Positions 1 to 8,983 are shown, counted from the first letter of the stretch. The stretch is 64,000 bases of DNA from UBA1573 sp034005165 (GCA_034005165.1 JAVEVE010000002.1:186001-250000), one strand, 5' to 3'. Notes: generated by a model not told the origin, from the sequence alone. Made by a program: numbers and translations.

Positions 1-419
1 TTTGCAAGGTTTGCAGCAACGTTTACGACCTCAGACTTGTTCGCCGCTGTTTCCGGGCTGGTTGCCAGAAATTTCAGTGTCGAATACATATCGTCAATAT
101 ATGAACTCAGGGTGTAGCTGCCCTCCGTACTACCCAATTGTGTATTGTAGTAATCGAGTGAGTTTGTAACGGTAAGGTCGTAGGAATAGGTTGTGAGGTC
201 CTTGGTCAAGGCTGCAACAAGGAAGCTATCACGTGCCCCAACAACAACACCGGATACCGGAACAGATCCGACATTCGTGGTGATATACTGCGCATTAAGG
301 GATTTGCGAGTGTACCCTTCCTTATCAGCGTTTGCAATATTCTGGGATGTCAGGTTGGTGCGCAACTCTGTTGTCATCATCCCATTCAGGGTCATATTAA
401 GGGCGCTGGTTAGTGCCAT
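1..419 (-). CDS. flgK: Flagellar hook-associated protein 1 FlgK, N-terminal part (runs off left edge)
   Basis: The reverse strand encodes about 139 residues starting MALTSALNMTLNGM, then a segment reading TSQNIANADKEGYTRKS. That is the conserved N-terminal D0 region of flagellar rod/hook/HAP proteins, with the SQNIANA(N/D)xxGYTR pattern typical of FlgK. FlgK forms the junction between hook and filament, outside the cell. The gene is cut by the window edge, so the C-terminal coiled-coil half is not seen. Its ATG overlaps the last 10 bases of the upstream FlgN-like gene, so the two are probably translationally coupled; chaperone next to its client supports both calls. The order flgD, flgE, unknown, flgN-like, flgK is a normal late-hook operon. 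Confidence 0.9.
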   Translation of the reverse strand, partial: MALTSALNMTLNGMMTTELRTNLTSQNIANADKEGYTRKSLNAQYITTNVGSVPVSGVVVGARDSFLVAALTKDLTTYSYDLTVTNSLDYYNTQLGSTEGSYTLSSYIDDMYSTLKFLATSPETAANKSEVVNVAANLA

Positions 420-793
420 GATGAATCTCCTTGCTTATTACGTGCCGTAGATCTGGTCACTGAAAGAGTATGTTCAAGGCTTTTGAACTTTTTGTGTGTA
501 TTATCGTTCAAAGCTTGCTTGATAGAGACAATCTCTTCAATCATCAATTGCCCAAGGGCAGAGCTGTTGGTGGCATCGTTCAGCTTGTCCATCAGGTTTA
601 GCGCTGTTTGCTCATATTTCTTGAGTAAAGAATCGCGGTGTAACAGGTAGGACTCAATGCTTAAATATCCGGACTCTTCAAGAATTCTATTCTCGTTCTC
701 GATCAGGGACAGAAGGCGGCGGGATGTTTCAAGAAACTCAAATACCATATCTTCGTCTACTGTATTTTGGGGATGAGAAATATGGTGATCCAT
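410..793 (-). CDS. FlgN-like flagellar export chaperone
   Basis: A 127-residue, largely helical and charged protein without signal peptide or membrane segment. Residues about 17-70 read like the FlgN helical core: a leucine heptad, the ENRILEE stretch, and a later LHRDSLLKKYEQ segment resembling the E-N-xx-L ... L-xx-K-xx-L-xx-xYE spacing of FlgN. FlgN binds the C-terminal helices of FlgK and FlgL in the cytoplasm before export. The stop codon overlaps the flgK start by 10 nt, which supports the role. Family assignment is by pattern and context only; another small flagellar-operon coiled-coil protein is possible. Confidence 0.6.
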   Translation of the reverse strand: MDHHISHPQNTVDEDMVFEFLETSRRLLSLIENENRILEESGYLSIESYLLHRDSLLKKYEQTALNLMDKLNDATNSSALGQLMIEEIVSIKQALNDNTHKKFKSLEHTLSVTRSTARNKQGDSSWH

Positions 794-806
794 GTTTAAA
801 ACCTTT

Positions 807-1112
807 TCACTCTCGTTTTTTGTTCGTAAGGCCCTGTGTACTTCCGTAGCTGAGGCAAGCCTTTTCTGATTTAACGCTGCCGTCTATCTGGGCCTTTATT
901 TCATCTCTATCCTTGGTCAGATTTTCTATATGGACCTGAAGAGCTTCCATAATTTCTGTCAGGGTATCCTGAAAATCTTTCCGTTTTTCTTCCGGCAGGG
1001 ACTGGACATAGGATTGGATAACTTCACCATCAAACATTACGTTGGCATCAATAAACTTTTTGATATCTTTGTCCTGTTTGAATTGTGCGAATAGTATCTC
1101 CAATTGTTCCAT
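807..1112 (-). CDS. Hypothetical 101-aa protein of the flagellar operon
   Basis: Small soluble protein beginning MEQLEILFAQFKQ, with an AGGA ribosome-binding site about 8 nt upstream. It is predicted helical and highly charged, with a coiled-coil-like stretch at residues 45-75 (LTEIMEALQVHIENL) and a Lys/Ser-rich tail. There is no signal peptide or membrane segment. I do not recognise the family. It sits 25 nt downstream of flgE and 13 nt upstream of the FlgN-like gene in the same orientation, so it is very likely co-transcribed with hook genes. A chaperone or assembly accessory role is a guess from position. Confidence 0.6.
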   Translation of the reverse strand: MEQLEILFAQFKQDKDIKKFIDANVMFDGEVIQSYVQSLPEEKRKDFQDTLTEIMEALQVHIENLTKDRDEIKAQIDGSVKSEKACLSYGSTQGLTNKKRE

Positions 1113-1137
1113 GTCCAGTTCCTACGGGGTTAATCTA

Positions 1138-2442
1138 TTAACGAACCGCGCTGATCAGATCCTGGAACATCTCGTCAACGGTACTGACCACCTGCGCTGC
1201 AGAAGAGTAGGCCTGCTGGGCAACGATCATTTTGTTGAACTCTTCGGATGTATCCGTAGTAGACTGCTCAAGAGCGCTAGCGATAATGTTACCCGCATTC
1301 CCTTGGCCTGGCAAACGCAAGTTGTAGTTACCGGCGGCCTCGTTTTCGTCATAAACTGTCCCTTCTACGTGGGTCAGCCCGCCCGGGTTCGGGAATGTTG
1401 CGATAGGGATCTGGTATACCGGCAGGCGCACGCCGTTTTCAAAGGCGGCAGTTACGAGGCCTGTTTCGTCAATTGTGATCTCGCTTAACTGGCCAAAACG
1501 TACACCGTCCTGATCAATCAGATAAATTTCAAGACCGGCGCTGGTGGTATTGGAAGAGAACTGTGTCAAACCGTTTGTCTGGCCTACAGTACCCCAGTCC
1601 AGCGAGACAGTGCTATTCAGTGCTCCTGTCGTAAAGCCGCTAATAGAAAATCCGGGTGATGCGGGGGTAAAAGAAGCAATCGATCCATCACCGTTAAAAG
1701 TCACGCCAATTGTTGTTTGAACACCGGCGGTCAGTGGGTCTGTATCAATTGTACCGGACACCGCACCTGTCGTTGTTTGAACGGGGTCAGTAAAAGTTGC
1801 TGTCCAGTCATTCGCGGCATTCTTTAGCCATGTGATGGAGATGGTGTGGGAAACCCCTAGCGCATCGAAAATTTCAATCGAGTTGCTGAATGTATCACCG
1901 TTGGCTGCATCAGCAGGCAGGTTCATATCAAAACGAACTTCTGTTGTGGACTGAGCTGTACCGGAAATCTGGTTCACGTCAATTGGCTCAAGAGAGTTCA
2001 AGTCGTTAGAGCTTCCCGAAATAACGCTTCCGAGATCGTCTGTCCGCTGTCCGAGCAGGTAGTATCCTTCGGAGTTAATCAGAAATCCTTGGGCATCTGT
2101 CGAGAAACTACCGTTACGTGTGTATGTGTAACCGGATGGCTGGTTGTTGACATCGTCGGTAACAACAAAGAAACCGTTCCCGTTAATGGCGATATAGGTT
2201 GATGTATCAAAGGCCTGAATCTGGCCTTGTTGTGTCAGGTCCTGATAGGTCGAGAAGATAACACCGCCAGAGCTGAAACCGGAGGAGGTCTGGTTCCCCG
2301 TTACAAGGGATTTAAATGACACTTCACGGGTTTTGTAAGCCGTGGTGCTTGCGTTGGCAATGTTCTCGGAAACGGCTGCAACGGCGGCTGACTGGGCGCG
2401 AAGACCGGATACCGAGGCATTAAGGGCGCTATTTAAACTCAT
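1138..2442 (-). CDS. flgE: Flagellar hook protein FlgE
   Basis: 434 residues. The N-terminus has the axial-protein signature (SLNSALNASVSGLRAQSAA then SENIANASTTAYK, residues 2-38), a central region rich in Ser/Thr/Gly, and a C-terminal D0 helix containing the EEFNKMIVAQQAYSSAAQV stretch (about residues 395-415), the hallmark of FlgE/FlgF/FlgG proteins. Length fits FlgE (about 400-440) better than FlgG (about 260). The protein polymerises into the hook outside the cell, guided by FlgD. A GGAG ribosome-binding site precedes the ATG. flgD lies 22 nt upstream in the same orientation. Confidence 0.93.
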   Translation of the reverse strand: MSLNSALNASVSGLRAQSAAVAAVSENIANASTTAYKTREVSFKSLVTGNQTSSGFSSGGVIFSTYQDLTQQGQIQAFDTSTYIAINGNGFFVVTDDVNNQPSGYTYTRNGSFSTDAQGFLINSEGYYLLGQRTDDLGSVISGSSNDLNSLEPIDVNQISGTAQSTTEVRFDMNLPADAANGDTFSNSIEIFDALGVSHTISITWLKNAANDWTATFTDPVQTTTGAVSGTIDTDPLTAGVQTTIGVTFNGDGSIASFTPASPGFSISGFTTGALNSTVSLDWGTVGQTNGLTQFSSNTTSAGLEIYLIDQDGVRFGQLSEITIDETGLVTAAFENGVRLPVYQIPIATFPNPGGLTHVEGTVYDENEAAGNYNLRLPGQGNAGNIIASALEQSTTDTSEEFNKMIVAQQAYSSAAQVVSTVDEMFQDLISAVR

Positions 2443-2464
2443 TTTTACTCTCCTTTACGGCTGT

Positions 2465-3277
2465 CTAAACTGAAGGTTCTTCTTCTGTTGTTGTATCTGA
2501 ACTGGTTTCTGTGTTGGTATCAGTATTGGTATCTGTAGTTTGTGTTGTCGTGGGTTGAACAATTTTCTGGATATCACTGATTTCGAACAGCAGTCCGCCT
2601 GCTTGCAAGTAGGTATTATTATTGCTGGACTGGATGCTATCGACACGAACAGTTGTGTGGATATCGGCAGTTATTTTGTCTCCATCGCGATCTTTTGCGG
2701 CGATAGAGAATTTGAGAACGGTTCCTTCTGCAAGGCTTCCGCCATAATCTTCAGGATTCAGGGTAAAGTTATATGTTCCTGCGCCGACTTCTGTCGACCC
2801 GCTGCTATTTTGCAGTGTGCCCGAATAGACAAGGTTGCCGGAACCATCTTTGATAGTAATAGTAACGTCTTCCGCATCTTCCGGCAGGGCGTATGTCCAT
2901 GTGGCTTGACCGTTTTGCAATGTTCCGACATTTGTATCCAGATCCACATACTGGCCAATATAGCCAAAGGAACTGGCAACGGCTGTTTGCTGAAGGCTGC
3001 CCAGAAGAGAGTCCAGCTTGACGTTAGTGTTAATTTGCTGCTCAAGGGAGGAGAATTGGGCCAATTGACCGGTGAATTCTTTTGTATCCATTGGGTCAAG
3101 GGGGTTCTGGTGCTGCATCTGGGTCAACAGAATGCTTAGGAATTGTGTTCTGAGCTTTTCTGCCTCGGCTGCCGCATTGTCAGTCGCAGTTGAGCTTGAA
3201 GAGGCTGTCGTTGTCACTTTCGTCCCGGTCAGAGTCGATAAGTCGGTCGCGTTTGAAATCTGTGAAATACTTGCCAT
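2465..3277 (-). CDS. flgD: Basal-body rod modification / hook-capping protein FlgD
   Basis: 270 residues. Residues 40-75 carry the FlgD N-terminal pattern FLSILLTQMQHQNPLDPMD followed by KEFTGQLAQFSSLEQQ, which is diagnostic. The middle holds the Tudor/FnIII-like hook-cap region (FGYIGQYVDLD, ITIKDGSGNLV). The last 40 residues are an unusual Thr/Asp/Glu-rich low-complexity tail. FlgD is the scaffold for hook polymerisation. An ATG three codons upstream abuts the GGAG motif directly, so I chose the internal ATG (MASISQ), which has proper 9-nt spacing. It is the first gene of the leftward hook operon. Confidence 0.92.
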   Translation of the reverse strand: MASISQISNATDLSTLTGTKVTTTASSSSTATDNAAAEAEKLRTQFLSILLTQMQHQNPLDPMDTKEFTGQLAQFSSLEQQINTNVKLDSLLGSLQQTAVASSFGYIGQYVDLDTNVGTLQNGQATWTYALPEDAEDVTITIKDGSGNLVYSGTLQNSSGSTEVGAGTYNFTLNPEDYGGSLAEGTVLKFSIAAKDRDGDKITADIHTTVRVDSIQSSNNNTYLQAGGLLFEISDIQKIVQPTTTQTTDTNTDTNTETSSDTTTEEEPSV

Positions 3278-3365
3278 AAAAATCATCTCCGGTTGCGGCT
3301 TTAGGCAGCTACAACCAGTTAAACGAGGCAGGACAAATTTTTGGGCGCAAAAAAATGATTTTTTT

Positions 3366-3404
3366 TGAAAAAAAATAAAAAAAGCCCGAAATCAGGGCTT
3401 TTTC
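3366..3404 (-). terminator. Rho-independent terminator after the TPR-methyltransferase gene
   Basis: Read leftward, an AAAAAGCCC / GGGCTTTTT hairpin (3380-3403) with a 7-nt loop is followed by a long T-rich run. It begins only a few bases beyond the stop codon at 3410 and separates that gene from flgD. Confidence 0.85.
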
Positions 3405-3409
3405 TGCAT

Positions 3410-5545
3410 CTAGATAGCTTCCAGATAAATAAGAGGATCAAGAGGATTTGGCTCTGTTTGCCCTTTTTTCCTGAAATAGACTTTATACATTTCCAGAAAA
3501 GTTTTCGGGTTTTTCTCTTCGAATTCTGTCATAGCATCGAGATCGAGAACGGAACTCGCGGGATGCTGCTCGAGAAAGAGCCTTTGCCGGTCATTGGGGA
3601 GCATAATGTGAACTGGCTCAAGACCGTGACGGTCAGCCATGGCAATAAACTCTTTGAGGGTGTACCGATGTTCCTGCACATGGAACAGCATATCATTACA
3701 TTCGGCAAGGTTATAAAAGTCGGAAGCCATTGTGCAGCGAAGGATCGGATTTTCTGCTGTCATTGAGAACAAATCTCTCCGAAATTGACGGATATCATCC
3801 AGCGATGAGCTGTAGCCTTTTTGCTTAATATATTCTGAAGCGGGATTAAGCATGTAATCGCGGGCAATCCTGGAATAGAGAGAGAGGCTCATCCTGCCAT
3901 TTTCTTTGAGGCAAGCTGTAATTGCAGCCAATCCTTTTTCCGGCTCTTTCATATGGTGAAGGACTCCGGAGCTGGTGATGAAATCATATGTTTTTCCGAT
4001 TTTTCCAACTTCGGCAAGATCGCCATGCATAAAAGTAATTCGCGGAAGAAATCCCATTTCTTGTGTTTGCCGTATACCATAGGCAATGCTGGTTCGGGAA
4101 AGGTCGATTGCCGTAATATGGGCGCTTTGAGCCATGTTGGCGCAAAAGGCGGCTTCTTGTCCTGTTCCGCATCCTGCAATCAGAATTTCCAGACCGCTGC
4201 TTAGATTCTGGAGGGCTGCCTGAGGTGCGCTGACAGATGAAGATGCCCATCTTGGATAGGGGCGGGTTTCATACATTTTCTGGACGGCTTTGGATGTGTC
4301 GTCCTCGATTGTTGTAAATCCGGGAATGGATGGGATCAGGGAGGCTTCGTGTTTTGGGTTGGTGAGTTGGTGTTCAATCAGAGGGGCAAGAACATACATA
4401 GCGCTCTTTGATAGGGGCAATTTCTCTTCTGTCGTGTAAAACTCGTATAACGGTTCGTAACAGCAATAAAGTGCTAACCACATTGCATGTGTGTCATCGG
4501 GTTTTCGTGCCTCTTCGCTAAACAGAACCGTTTTTAGGTGCTCTCTTAATGTGGCGAGGGTTTTTTTCTCGTCTTCATCCACATAGTAAACAAAGTCTGT
4601 GTGCCAGCATTGGACCGCGAGCGCCGTCAAAAATTGAAGGATTGGCCGTCCCCAGTTCGGTGCTTCTTCCCAATGCATAAGAAAATAATGGCGTAAATTG
4701 CTGAACATGTATTCAAGTGCAATTCCTGATGCTGTCAGCTTGATCAGCCCGTTACACAGGAAAGAAGATCCGAGATCTTTCTCGATTTCCTTTAAATGGA
4801 CTGTTCTTGTATCGTCTCCCCCTGTATGCCTTGCAAAGGTGCGGAGTTTGTCCAGTTTCGGGTTTATAATAAACAGGCTGGACCAAGCGGCGCGCAAGTT
4901 GTTGAATTTTAGATGCGTTTGATCGAGGCAGGTTTCAATAGCCTTTTGGGCATCTTCATTATAGACGTGGTTTGAGAACCGTCGGTAAAAGTCAGTGAGA
5001 ACATCCTGATATGTTTTATTCTTCGGGTTCTGGTTCACCAATCGGACCATCATGCCGATAGCTTGATCCAGCTCTCCGTTGCGATGAAGGGTAACGGCAA
5101 GTTTGTATTGAAGGGATTGATCGCTTTTATGATCTTTGTAGGCGCTCAAATAATAGAAGGAGCTGGATTTGTAATCTTTAAGATTAAAGTACGCATCTCC
5201 CAAAAGAATTGCGAGGTCTTTTGACGGGGCGAGCTTGTAAGATTTCTCCAGATAGGACAATCCAGATAAGTCCTGACCTGTTTCAATAAGACTTGCTCCA
5301 AGGTCAAACAGAATGTGGGAATCTTCAGGGCTAAGCTGGTGAGCCATAGTAAGAGCTTCGCTGGCCTCGTGTTTTTTCCCCATACGGCGCCACGTTTGTC
5401 CGAGCTTATGCCAGGCTGCGACATTTTGTTCATCCATCGAGATGGCTTCCGCAAAAATTTGTTCGGCTTCCTGAAAGTGGTTATTTTTAAAGGATTTTTC
5501 GCCTTTTTGCAGGAGGGATGATACTTGATTGGATGGGGGGGTCAC
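3410..5545 (-). CDS. TPR-repeat protein with SAM-dependent methyltransferase domain
   Basis: 711 residues starting at a GTG with a GAGG ribosome-binding site 5 nt upstream. Residues about 10-190 form tandem tetratricopeptide repeats (for example AISMDEQNVAAWHKLGQTW). Residues about 415-600 form a class I methyltransferase: motif I LEILIAGCGTGQEAAF, an acidic motif II TAIDLSRTSIAYG, and YDFITSSGVLHHMKEPEKG as motif IV. A C-terminal region (about 600-700) looks like the regulatory segment seen in some TPR-methyltransferases. No signal peptide, so cytoplasmic. It lies between hook genes and divergent flagellin, which suggests modification of flagellin or of a flagellar glycan; the substrate is not shown by sequence. 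It is followed by its own terminator. Confidence 0.85.
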   Translation of the reverse strand: MTPPSNQVSSLLQKGEKSFKNNHFQEAEQIFAEAISMDEQNVAAWHKLGQTWRRMGKKHEASEALTMAHQLSPEDSHILFDLGASLIETGQDLSGLSYLEKSYKLAPSKDLAILLGDAYFNLKDYKSSSFYYLSAYKDHKSDQSLQYKLAVTLHRNGELDQAIGMMVRLVNQNPKNKTYQDVLTDFYRRFSNHVYNEDAQKAIETCLDQTHLKFNNLRAAWSSLFIINPKLDKLRTFARHTGGDDTRTVHLKEIEKDLGSSFLCNGLIKLTASGIALEYMFSNLRHYFLMHWEEAPNWGRPILQFLTALAVQCWHTDFVYYVDEDEKKTLATLREHLKTVLFSEEARKPDDTHAMWLALYCCYEPLYEFYTTEEKLPLSKSAMYVLAPLIEHQLTNPKHEASLIPSIPGFTTIEDDTSKAVQKMYETRPYPRWASSSVSAPQAALQNLSSGLEILIAGCGTGQEAAFCANMAQSAHITAIDLSRTSIAYGIRQTQEMGFLPRITFMHGDLAEVGKIGKTYDFITSSGVLHHMKEPEKGLAAITACLKENGRMSLSLYSRIARDYMLNPASEYIKQKGYSSSLDDIRQFRRDLFSMTAENPILRCTMASDFYNLAECNDMLFHVQEHRYTLKEFIAMADRHGLEPVHIMLPNDRQRLFLEQHPASSVLDLDAMTEFEEKNPKTFLEMYKVYFRKKGQTEPNPLDPLIYLEAI

Positions 5546-5694
5546 GAGTGCCTCACAAAATTTTTTAAAATGCTACGCAGGAATAAGTGAAAAATAAAGA
5601 CATTATTAACCACTCTTGAGTTATTCTCATAGAATAGGAGACATGAAGGGGATTCACAAATGAATTGAGCTCATGTACCCTAGAGCACTTGATA

Positions 5695-5748
5695 GAAGAT
5701 TGATTCGCAAGAATTGTGGACGATCTTCCGGTTTTCAGAATGAAAACT
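5695..5748 (+). promoter_or_regulatory. Structured 5' leader of the flagellin mRNA (candidate)
   Basis: Two hairpins lie 40-95 nt upstream of the flagellin ATG. The first pairs GAAGAT (5695-5700) with ATCTTC (5723-5728) around an inner ATTC-GCAA-GAAT stem capped by a GNRA-type tetraloop. The second is a perfect 7-bp stem, GTTTTCA / TGAAAAC (5731-5747), with a 3-nt loop. There is no T-run, so these are not terminators. In Caulobacter the flagellin leader is bound by FlbT; a similar post-transcriptional role here is inference. Confidence 0.4.
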
Positions 5749-5789
5749 GAATTACATAATGGCGCTACAGCTCAAGAAAGGAGTTAATC

Positions 5790-6599
5790 ATGCCAGTAAT
5801 TGCTACCAACACCTCTGCCAACACGGCACTCATATACCTTAACAGAAACTCCCGTGAACAAGATAAATCATTGTCCAAGCTTTCGAGCGGTTCCCGTATC
5901 GTTCGTGCTTCCGATGATGCTGCAGGTCTTGCAGTCGGTTCTGCTTTGAAAGCAGATACCACAGCACTGAAACAAGCAGCCGTTAACGCGACACAGGCTC
6001 GTGCAGTTCTTCAAACTGCTGACGGTGGTCTGGCTCGTGTGGGCGATATCTTGCAACGTATGAAAGCACTGGCTGCCCAGTCGAACTCTGGTTCGGTTGA
6101 CAACACGTCACGTGGCTTTATCAACACGGAATACCAAGCACTTTTATCTGAAGCTCAGGGCATCGGTACCAACACCACATTTAACGGTGACGGTCTGCTC
6201 GACGGTGGTTACAACTTCAACTATCAGGTTGGTGTTACTGCTACTGACACGATTGCTTTGAACTTGTCTACCATCAACGTTACAACTATTGCTGCCAACT
6301 CTGCGGTTGGATCCCAGGCAAACGCTGTAACAGCTAGTGGTACTCTTGATACGGCGATTGACAACGTGTCTACTTACCGTGCAACGGTTGGTGCTCTTCT
6401 GTCCCGTTTCGAATACCGTGGTGATGTGATCGACAGTTCTATCGAAAACCTGCAAGCTGCTACATCTTCCATCATGGATGTGGATATTGCTTCGGAACAA
6501 TCCAACTTGGTAAGTAAACAGGTTCTGACGGAAGCCTCCATTGCCGCTCTGGCACAGGCGAACCAGATGAAGTCCTCTCTGCTGTCCTTGGTTAGATAA
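5790..6599 (+). CDS. Flagellin (short form)
   Basis: 269 residues with the typical bipartite flagellin architecture: N-terminal D0/D1 (NTSANTALIYLNRNSREQ; LSKLSSGSRIVRASDDAAGLAV at about 30-50, the conserved SG-R/K-I-xx-A-xDDAAG signature) and C-terminal D1/D0 (ENLQAATSSIMDVDIASEQ and the final LAQANQMKSSLLSLVR). The variable central D2/D3 region is almost absent, as in many alphaproteobacterial flagellins. It is exported by the flagellar type III system and polymerises into the filament. AAGGAG lies 6 nt before the ATG. fliD and fliS follow in the same direction. Confidence 0.95.
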   Translation: MPVIATNTSANTALIYLNRNSREQDKSLSKLSSGSRIVRASDDAAGLAVGSALKADTTALKQAAVNATQARAVLQTADGGLARVGDILQRMKALAAQSNSGSVDNTSRGFINTEYQALLSEAQGIGTNTTFNGDGLLDGGYNFNYQVGVTATDTIALNLSTINVTTIAANSAVGSQANAVTASGTLDTAIDNVSTYRATVGALLSRFEYRGDVIDSSIENLQAATSSIMDVDIASEQSNLVSKQVLTEASIAALAQANQMKSSLLSLVR

Positions 6600-6746
6600 T
6601 AGTTAGGTCTCCAGACAGATAAATAATTCAAGGGCAGGGGGATTGGCATAAAAGTTGCTTATCCCCCTGTTTGTATAATAAGTTTGTACATATATAAAAG
6701 AAAACAGCACTGGTAATTGAGTGGGTGAAAAGGTTAGGAGAATGTT

Positions 6747-8435
6747 ATGGCAACAAATGGCATAACGACTTTAGGAAATAGGACATTCCTGTTCGGGGGA
6801 AGCTCGGGGATTGATACATCCGCGTTGATCGAGGCTGCCTACAACCAACGTAAGGCTGAAGCAGACAAGATCGATATCCAGATTACAAAAAATACAGCCA
6901 AGGTGAGCGCATATAGCTCCCTGCAAACACTGGGGTCCGCTGTTCAAACGGCTTTATCCGGTCTCCAGAAAAACTATAGTGTTCTCTCTTCTAGCTCTTC
7001 ATTTGATTCTAGGGCTGGAACTTTATCATCCAGCAGCACAACCTCTCCGACAAGTTTGGTAACCGTCGCAATCGACCCGGGCACCCCTCTTGGAAACTAC
7101 GAGTTGGAAGTTGTTGCAAAAGCTCAAGCTCACCGTGTCGGAGGAAATTCGACAACAACGAACAAAGATGCTGATCTGAATTTTGCCGGAACATTTGATA
7201 TTGGTGTGGCTGGTGGGGCAGCGGATACTGTGACGGTAACCGCAGATATGTCCTTGTCTGAATTGGCTGCTGCAATCAATGATAAATCAAGCACCACCGG
7301 TGTTACGGCTTCTGTTTTGAAATCATCCGAATCCGGATACCAACTTATTCTCACAGCAACAGATACCAATAAGCAAATTGAGATCACAAACGTAACGGGT
7401 GATGATGCATTGCAGAGCCTCGGTGTAACCGATGGTCTAGGCGGTTTCTCGAACGAATTGCAAACAGCGCAAGGGGCAACAATTGTCCTTGATAATGTTA
7501 CAATCACGCGTGATGACAATGATTTCTCGGATTTGATCGATGGAATTAGCCTTAACGTTCTGAATGCAGAACCGGGGACAAAAATCCAGCTTCAAATTAC
7601 GAATGATACTAGTTCTGTTAAGGATGACATTCTCAACTTTGTTGATACATATAACGAGTTGCGTAATTTCATTCTCTCGCAACAAAAGATCAGCGATGGA
7701 GCCGTAGCGGATGAAGCAGTTCTGTTCGGAGATACTTTGCTGAAGACTATGACATCTTCAATTCAATCCATGTTGTCCGGTGCTTATGGAACTGGCGGTG
7801 GAAATAAGGAGACATTGGCGGAGCTTGGAATTTCCATGGGAAATGGAGGTGTTCTGGAAGTTGATGAAACTGCTCTCGATGATGCTTTGCTTAATAACTT
7901 TGATGAAGTTCGCGGAATTTTTGAAAGTACAGCGTCTGTTGATAATGCCGAATTCCGGTTTGTCGGAAATACATCGTCAACACAAAGTATGTCTTTCGCG
8001 CTCGATATTACTTATTCTGGCGGTGCGATTACGGATGTTTCGGTTGGCGGAGATAACACACTGTTCGAAGTTTCCGGGACCTTGATTAAAGGGAAAGCGG
8101 GAACAATTTATGAAGGATTGTCCTTTGCGTATGTCGGAACATCAAATACGACTGTAAACATTGATTTCGCGCAAGGCTTTGCCGATATGTTCTCCAATAA
8201 CATGGAGTCATTTACCAGCGTTACCAGCGGTATTCTCCAGTCACAGAAAGTGTCTCTTGAGGATCAGAATGATACGTTGCAGGCGCGTGCTGATCGGGTA
8301 ACCGAGCGTGCTGAAGAATATCGGGAGAAGTTGATCGACAGATATGCGGCCTTTGAAGCGCAGATTGCCGCCTCGCAGACAATTCTTGCGCAAATCCAAG
8401 CAATTCTGGATGCAAGCAACAACAGTAATAACTAG
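6747..8435 (+). CDS. fliD: Flagellar filament capping protein FliD (HAP2)
   Basis: 562 residues. The N-terminus has the FliD_N signature: GIDTSALIEAAYNQRKAEADKID-type helix at about 20-45, followed by a long Ser/Thr-rich beta region. The FliD_C region has DILNFVDTYNELRNFI (about 295-310) and a long C-terminal coiled coil ending ILAQIQAILDAS. FliD caps the growing filament and promotes flagellin folding. AGGAG precedes the ATG. It lies between flagellin and fliS, the classic fliC-fliD-fliS order. Confidence 0.92.
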   Translation: MATNGITTLGNRTFLFGGSSGIDTSALIEAAYNQRKAEADKIDIQITKNTAKVSAYSSLQTLGSAVQTALSGLQKNYSVLSSSSSFDSRAGTLSSSSTTSPTSLVTVAIDPGTPLGNYELEVVAKAQAHRVGGNSTTTNKDADLNFAGTFDIGVAGGAADTVTVTADMSLSELAAAINDKSSTTGVTASVLKSSESGYQLILTATDTNKQIEITNVTGDDALQSLGVTDGLGGFSNELQTAQGATIVLDNVTITRDDNDFSDLIDGISLNVLNAEPGTKIQLQITNDTSSVKDDILNFVDTYNELRNFILSQQKISDGAVADEAVLFGDTLLKTMTSSIQSMLSGAYGTGGGNKETLAELGISMGNGGVLEVDETALDDALLNNFDEVRGIFESTASVDNAEFRFVGNTSSTQSMSFALDITYSGGAITDVSVGGDNTLFEVSGTLIKGKAGTIYEGLSFAYVGTSNTTVNIDFAQGFADMFSNNMESFTSVTSGILQSQKVSLEDQNDTLQARADRVTERAEEYREKLIDRYAAFEAQIAASQTILAQIQAILDASNNSNN

Positions 8436-8496
8436 AATTCTTCTTATCCATTAGAAGGTGTCATGATGGGTGGCACAGAATAGGGGCAAAGACTAA

Positions 8497-8925
8497 ATGG
8501 TGAATAACCCGTATCATCGCGCCTCACAGGCGTACCAGAAAAAACTTGATGACAATCTGACACCTTTGCAGATCGTGGTAGAGTTGTATAAAGGGATGCT
8601 CAGAAACGTCAAACTTGCCAAGCAAAGTTGGAAAGAAGGTAATTTCGAGCTTATGAGTGCAAATATCGTCAAGACCTTCGACATTCTAGAGGCTCTCCAG
8701 TCTAATTTGGATATGGAAGGTGGCGGGGAAGACGCACAATTTTTGCACAGATTCTATACCGTTCTTTTCTCCGCATTATCTCAGGCGTCTTCCAAGCCAA
8801 ATCCTGCCGAATATTTTGATGAGATCATCAGCTACATCCAGCAAGTTCATGACCGTTGGTATAAGATGGCTTATGGTGACCTCCCGAAACAGGATGATGA
8901 TGAGCCGGTGCCAACAGAGCAATAA
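8497..8925 (+). CDS. fliS: Flagellin export chaperone FliS
   Basis: 142 residues. The FliS family pattern is clear: NPYHRASQAYQKKLDDN at the N-terminus, LTPLQIVVELYKGMLRNVKLAK (motif LIxxLYxGxL), then SANIVKTFDILEALQSNLD and a helix with the tyrosine-rich segment YTVLFSALSQAS. A short acidic tail ends the protein. FliS binds the flagellin C-terminus in the cytoplasm and prevents premature polymerisation. It is 61 nt downstream of fliD and followed by a strong terminator at 8950-8983, which closes the filament operon. Confidence 0.9.
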   Translation: MVNNPYHRASQAYQKKLDDNLTPLQIVVELYKGMLRNVKLAKQSWKEGNFELMSANIVKTFDILEALQSNLDMEGGGEDAQFLHRFYTVLFSALSQASSKPNPAEYFDEIISYIQQVHDRWYKMAYGDLPKQDDDEPVPTEQ

Positions 8926-8949
8926 ATCCTTTCAAAAAGATCATATATA

Positions 8950-8983
8950 ATCGGGCCAAAATAGAACTTGGCCCGATTTTTGC
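8950..8983 (+). terminator. Rho-independent terminator after fliS
   Basis: Perfect 10-bp stem ATCGGGCCAA / TTGGCCCGAT with an 8-nt loop, followed by TTTTTGC. Lies 25 nt after the fliS stop codon. Confidence 0.92.

Noticed and set aside
5673..5750. Rightward 25-codon frame starting MYPRALDRR upstream of flagellin
   Set aside because: No ribosome-binding site and it covers the leader hairpins. It is more likely a chance frame in the untranslated leader.
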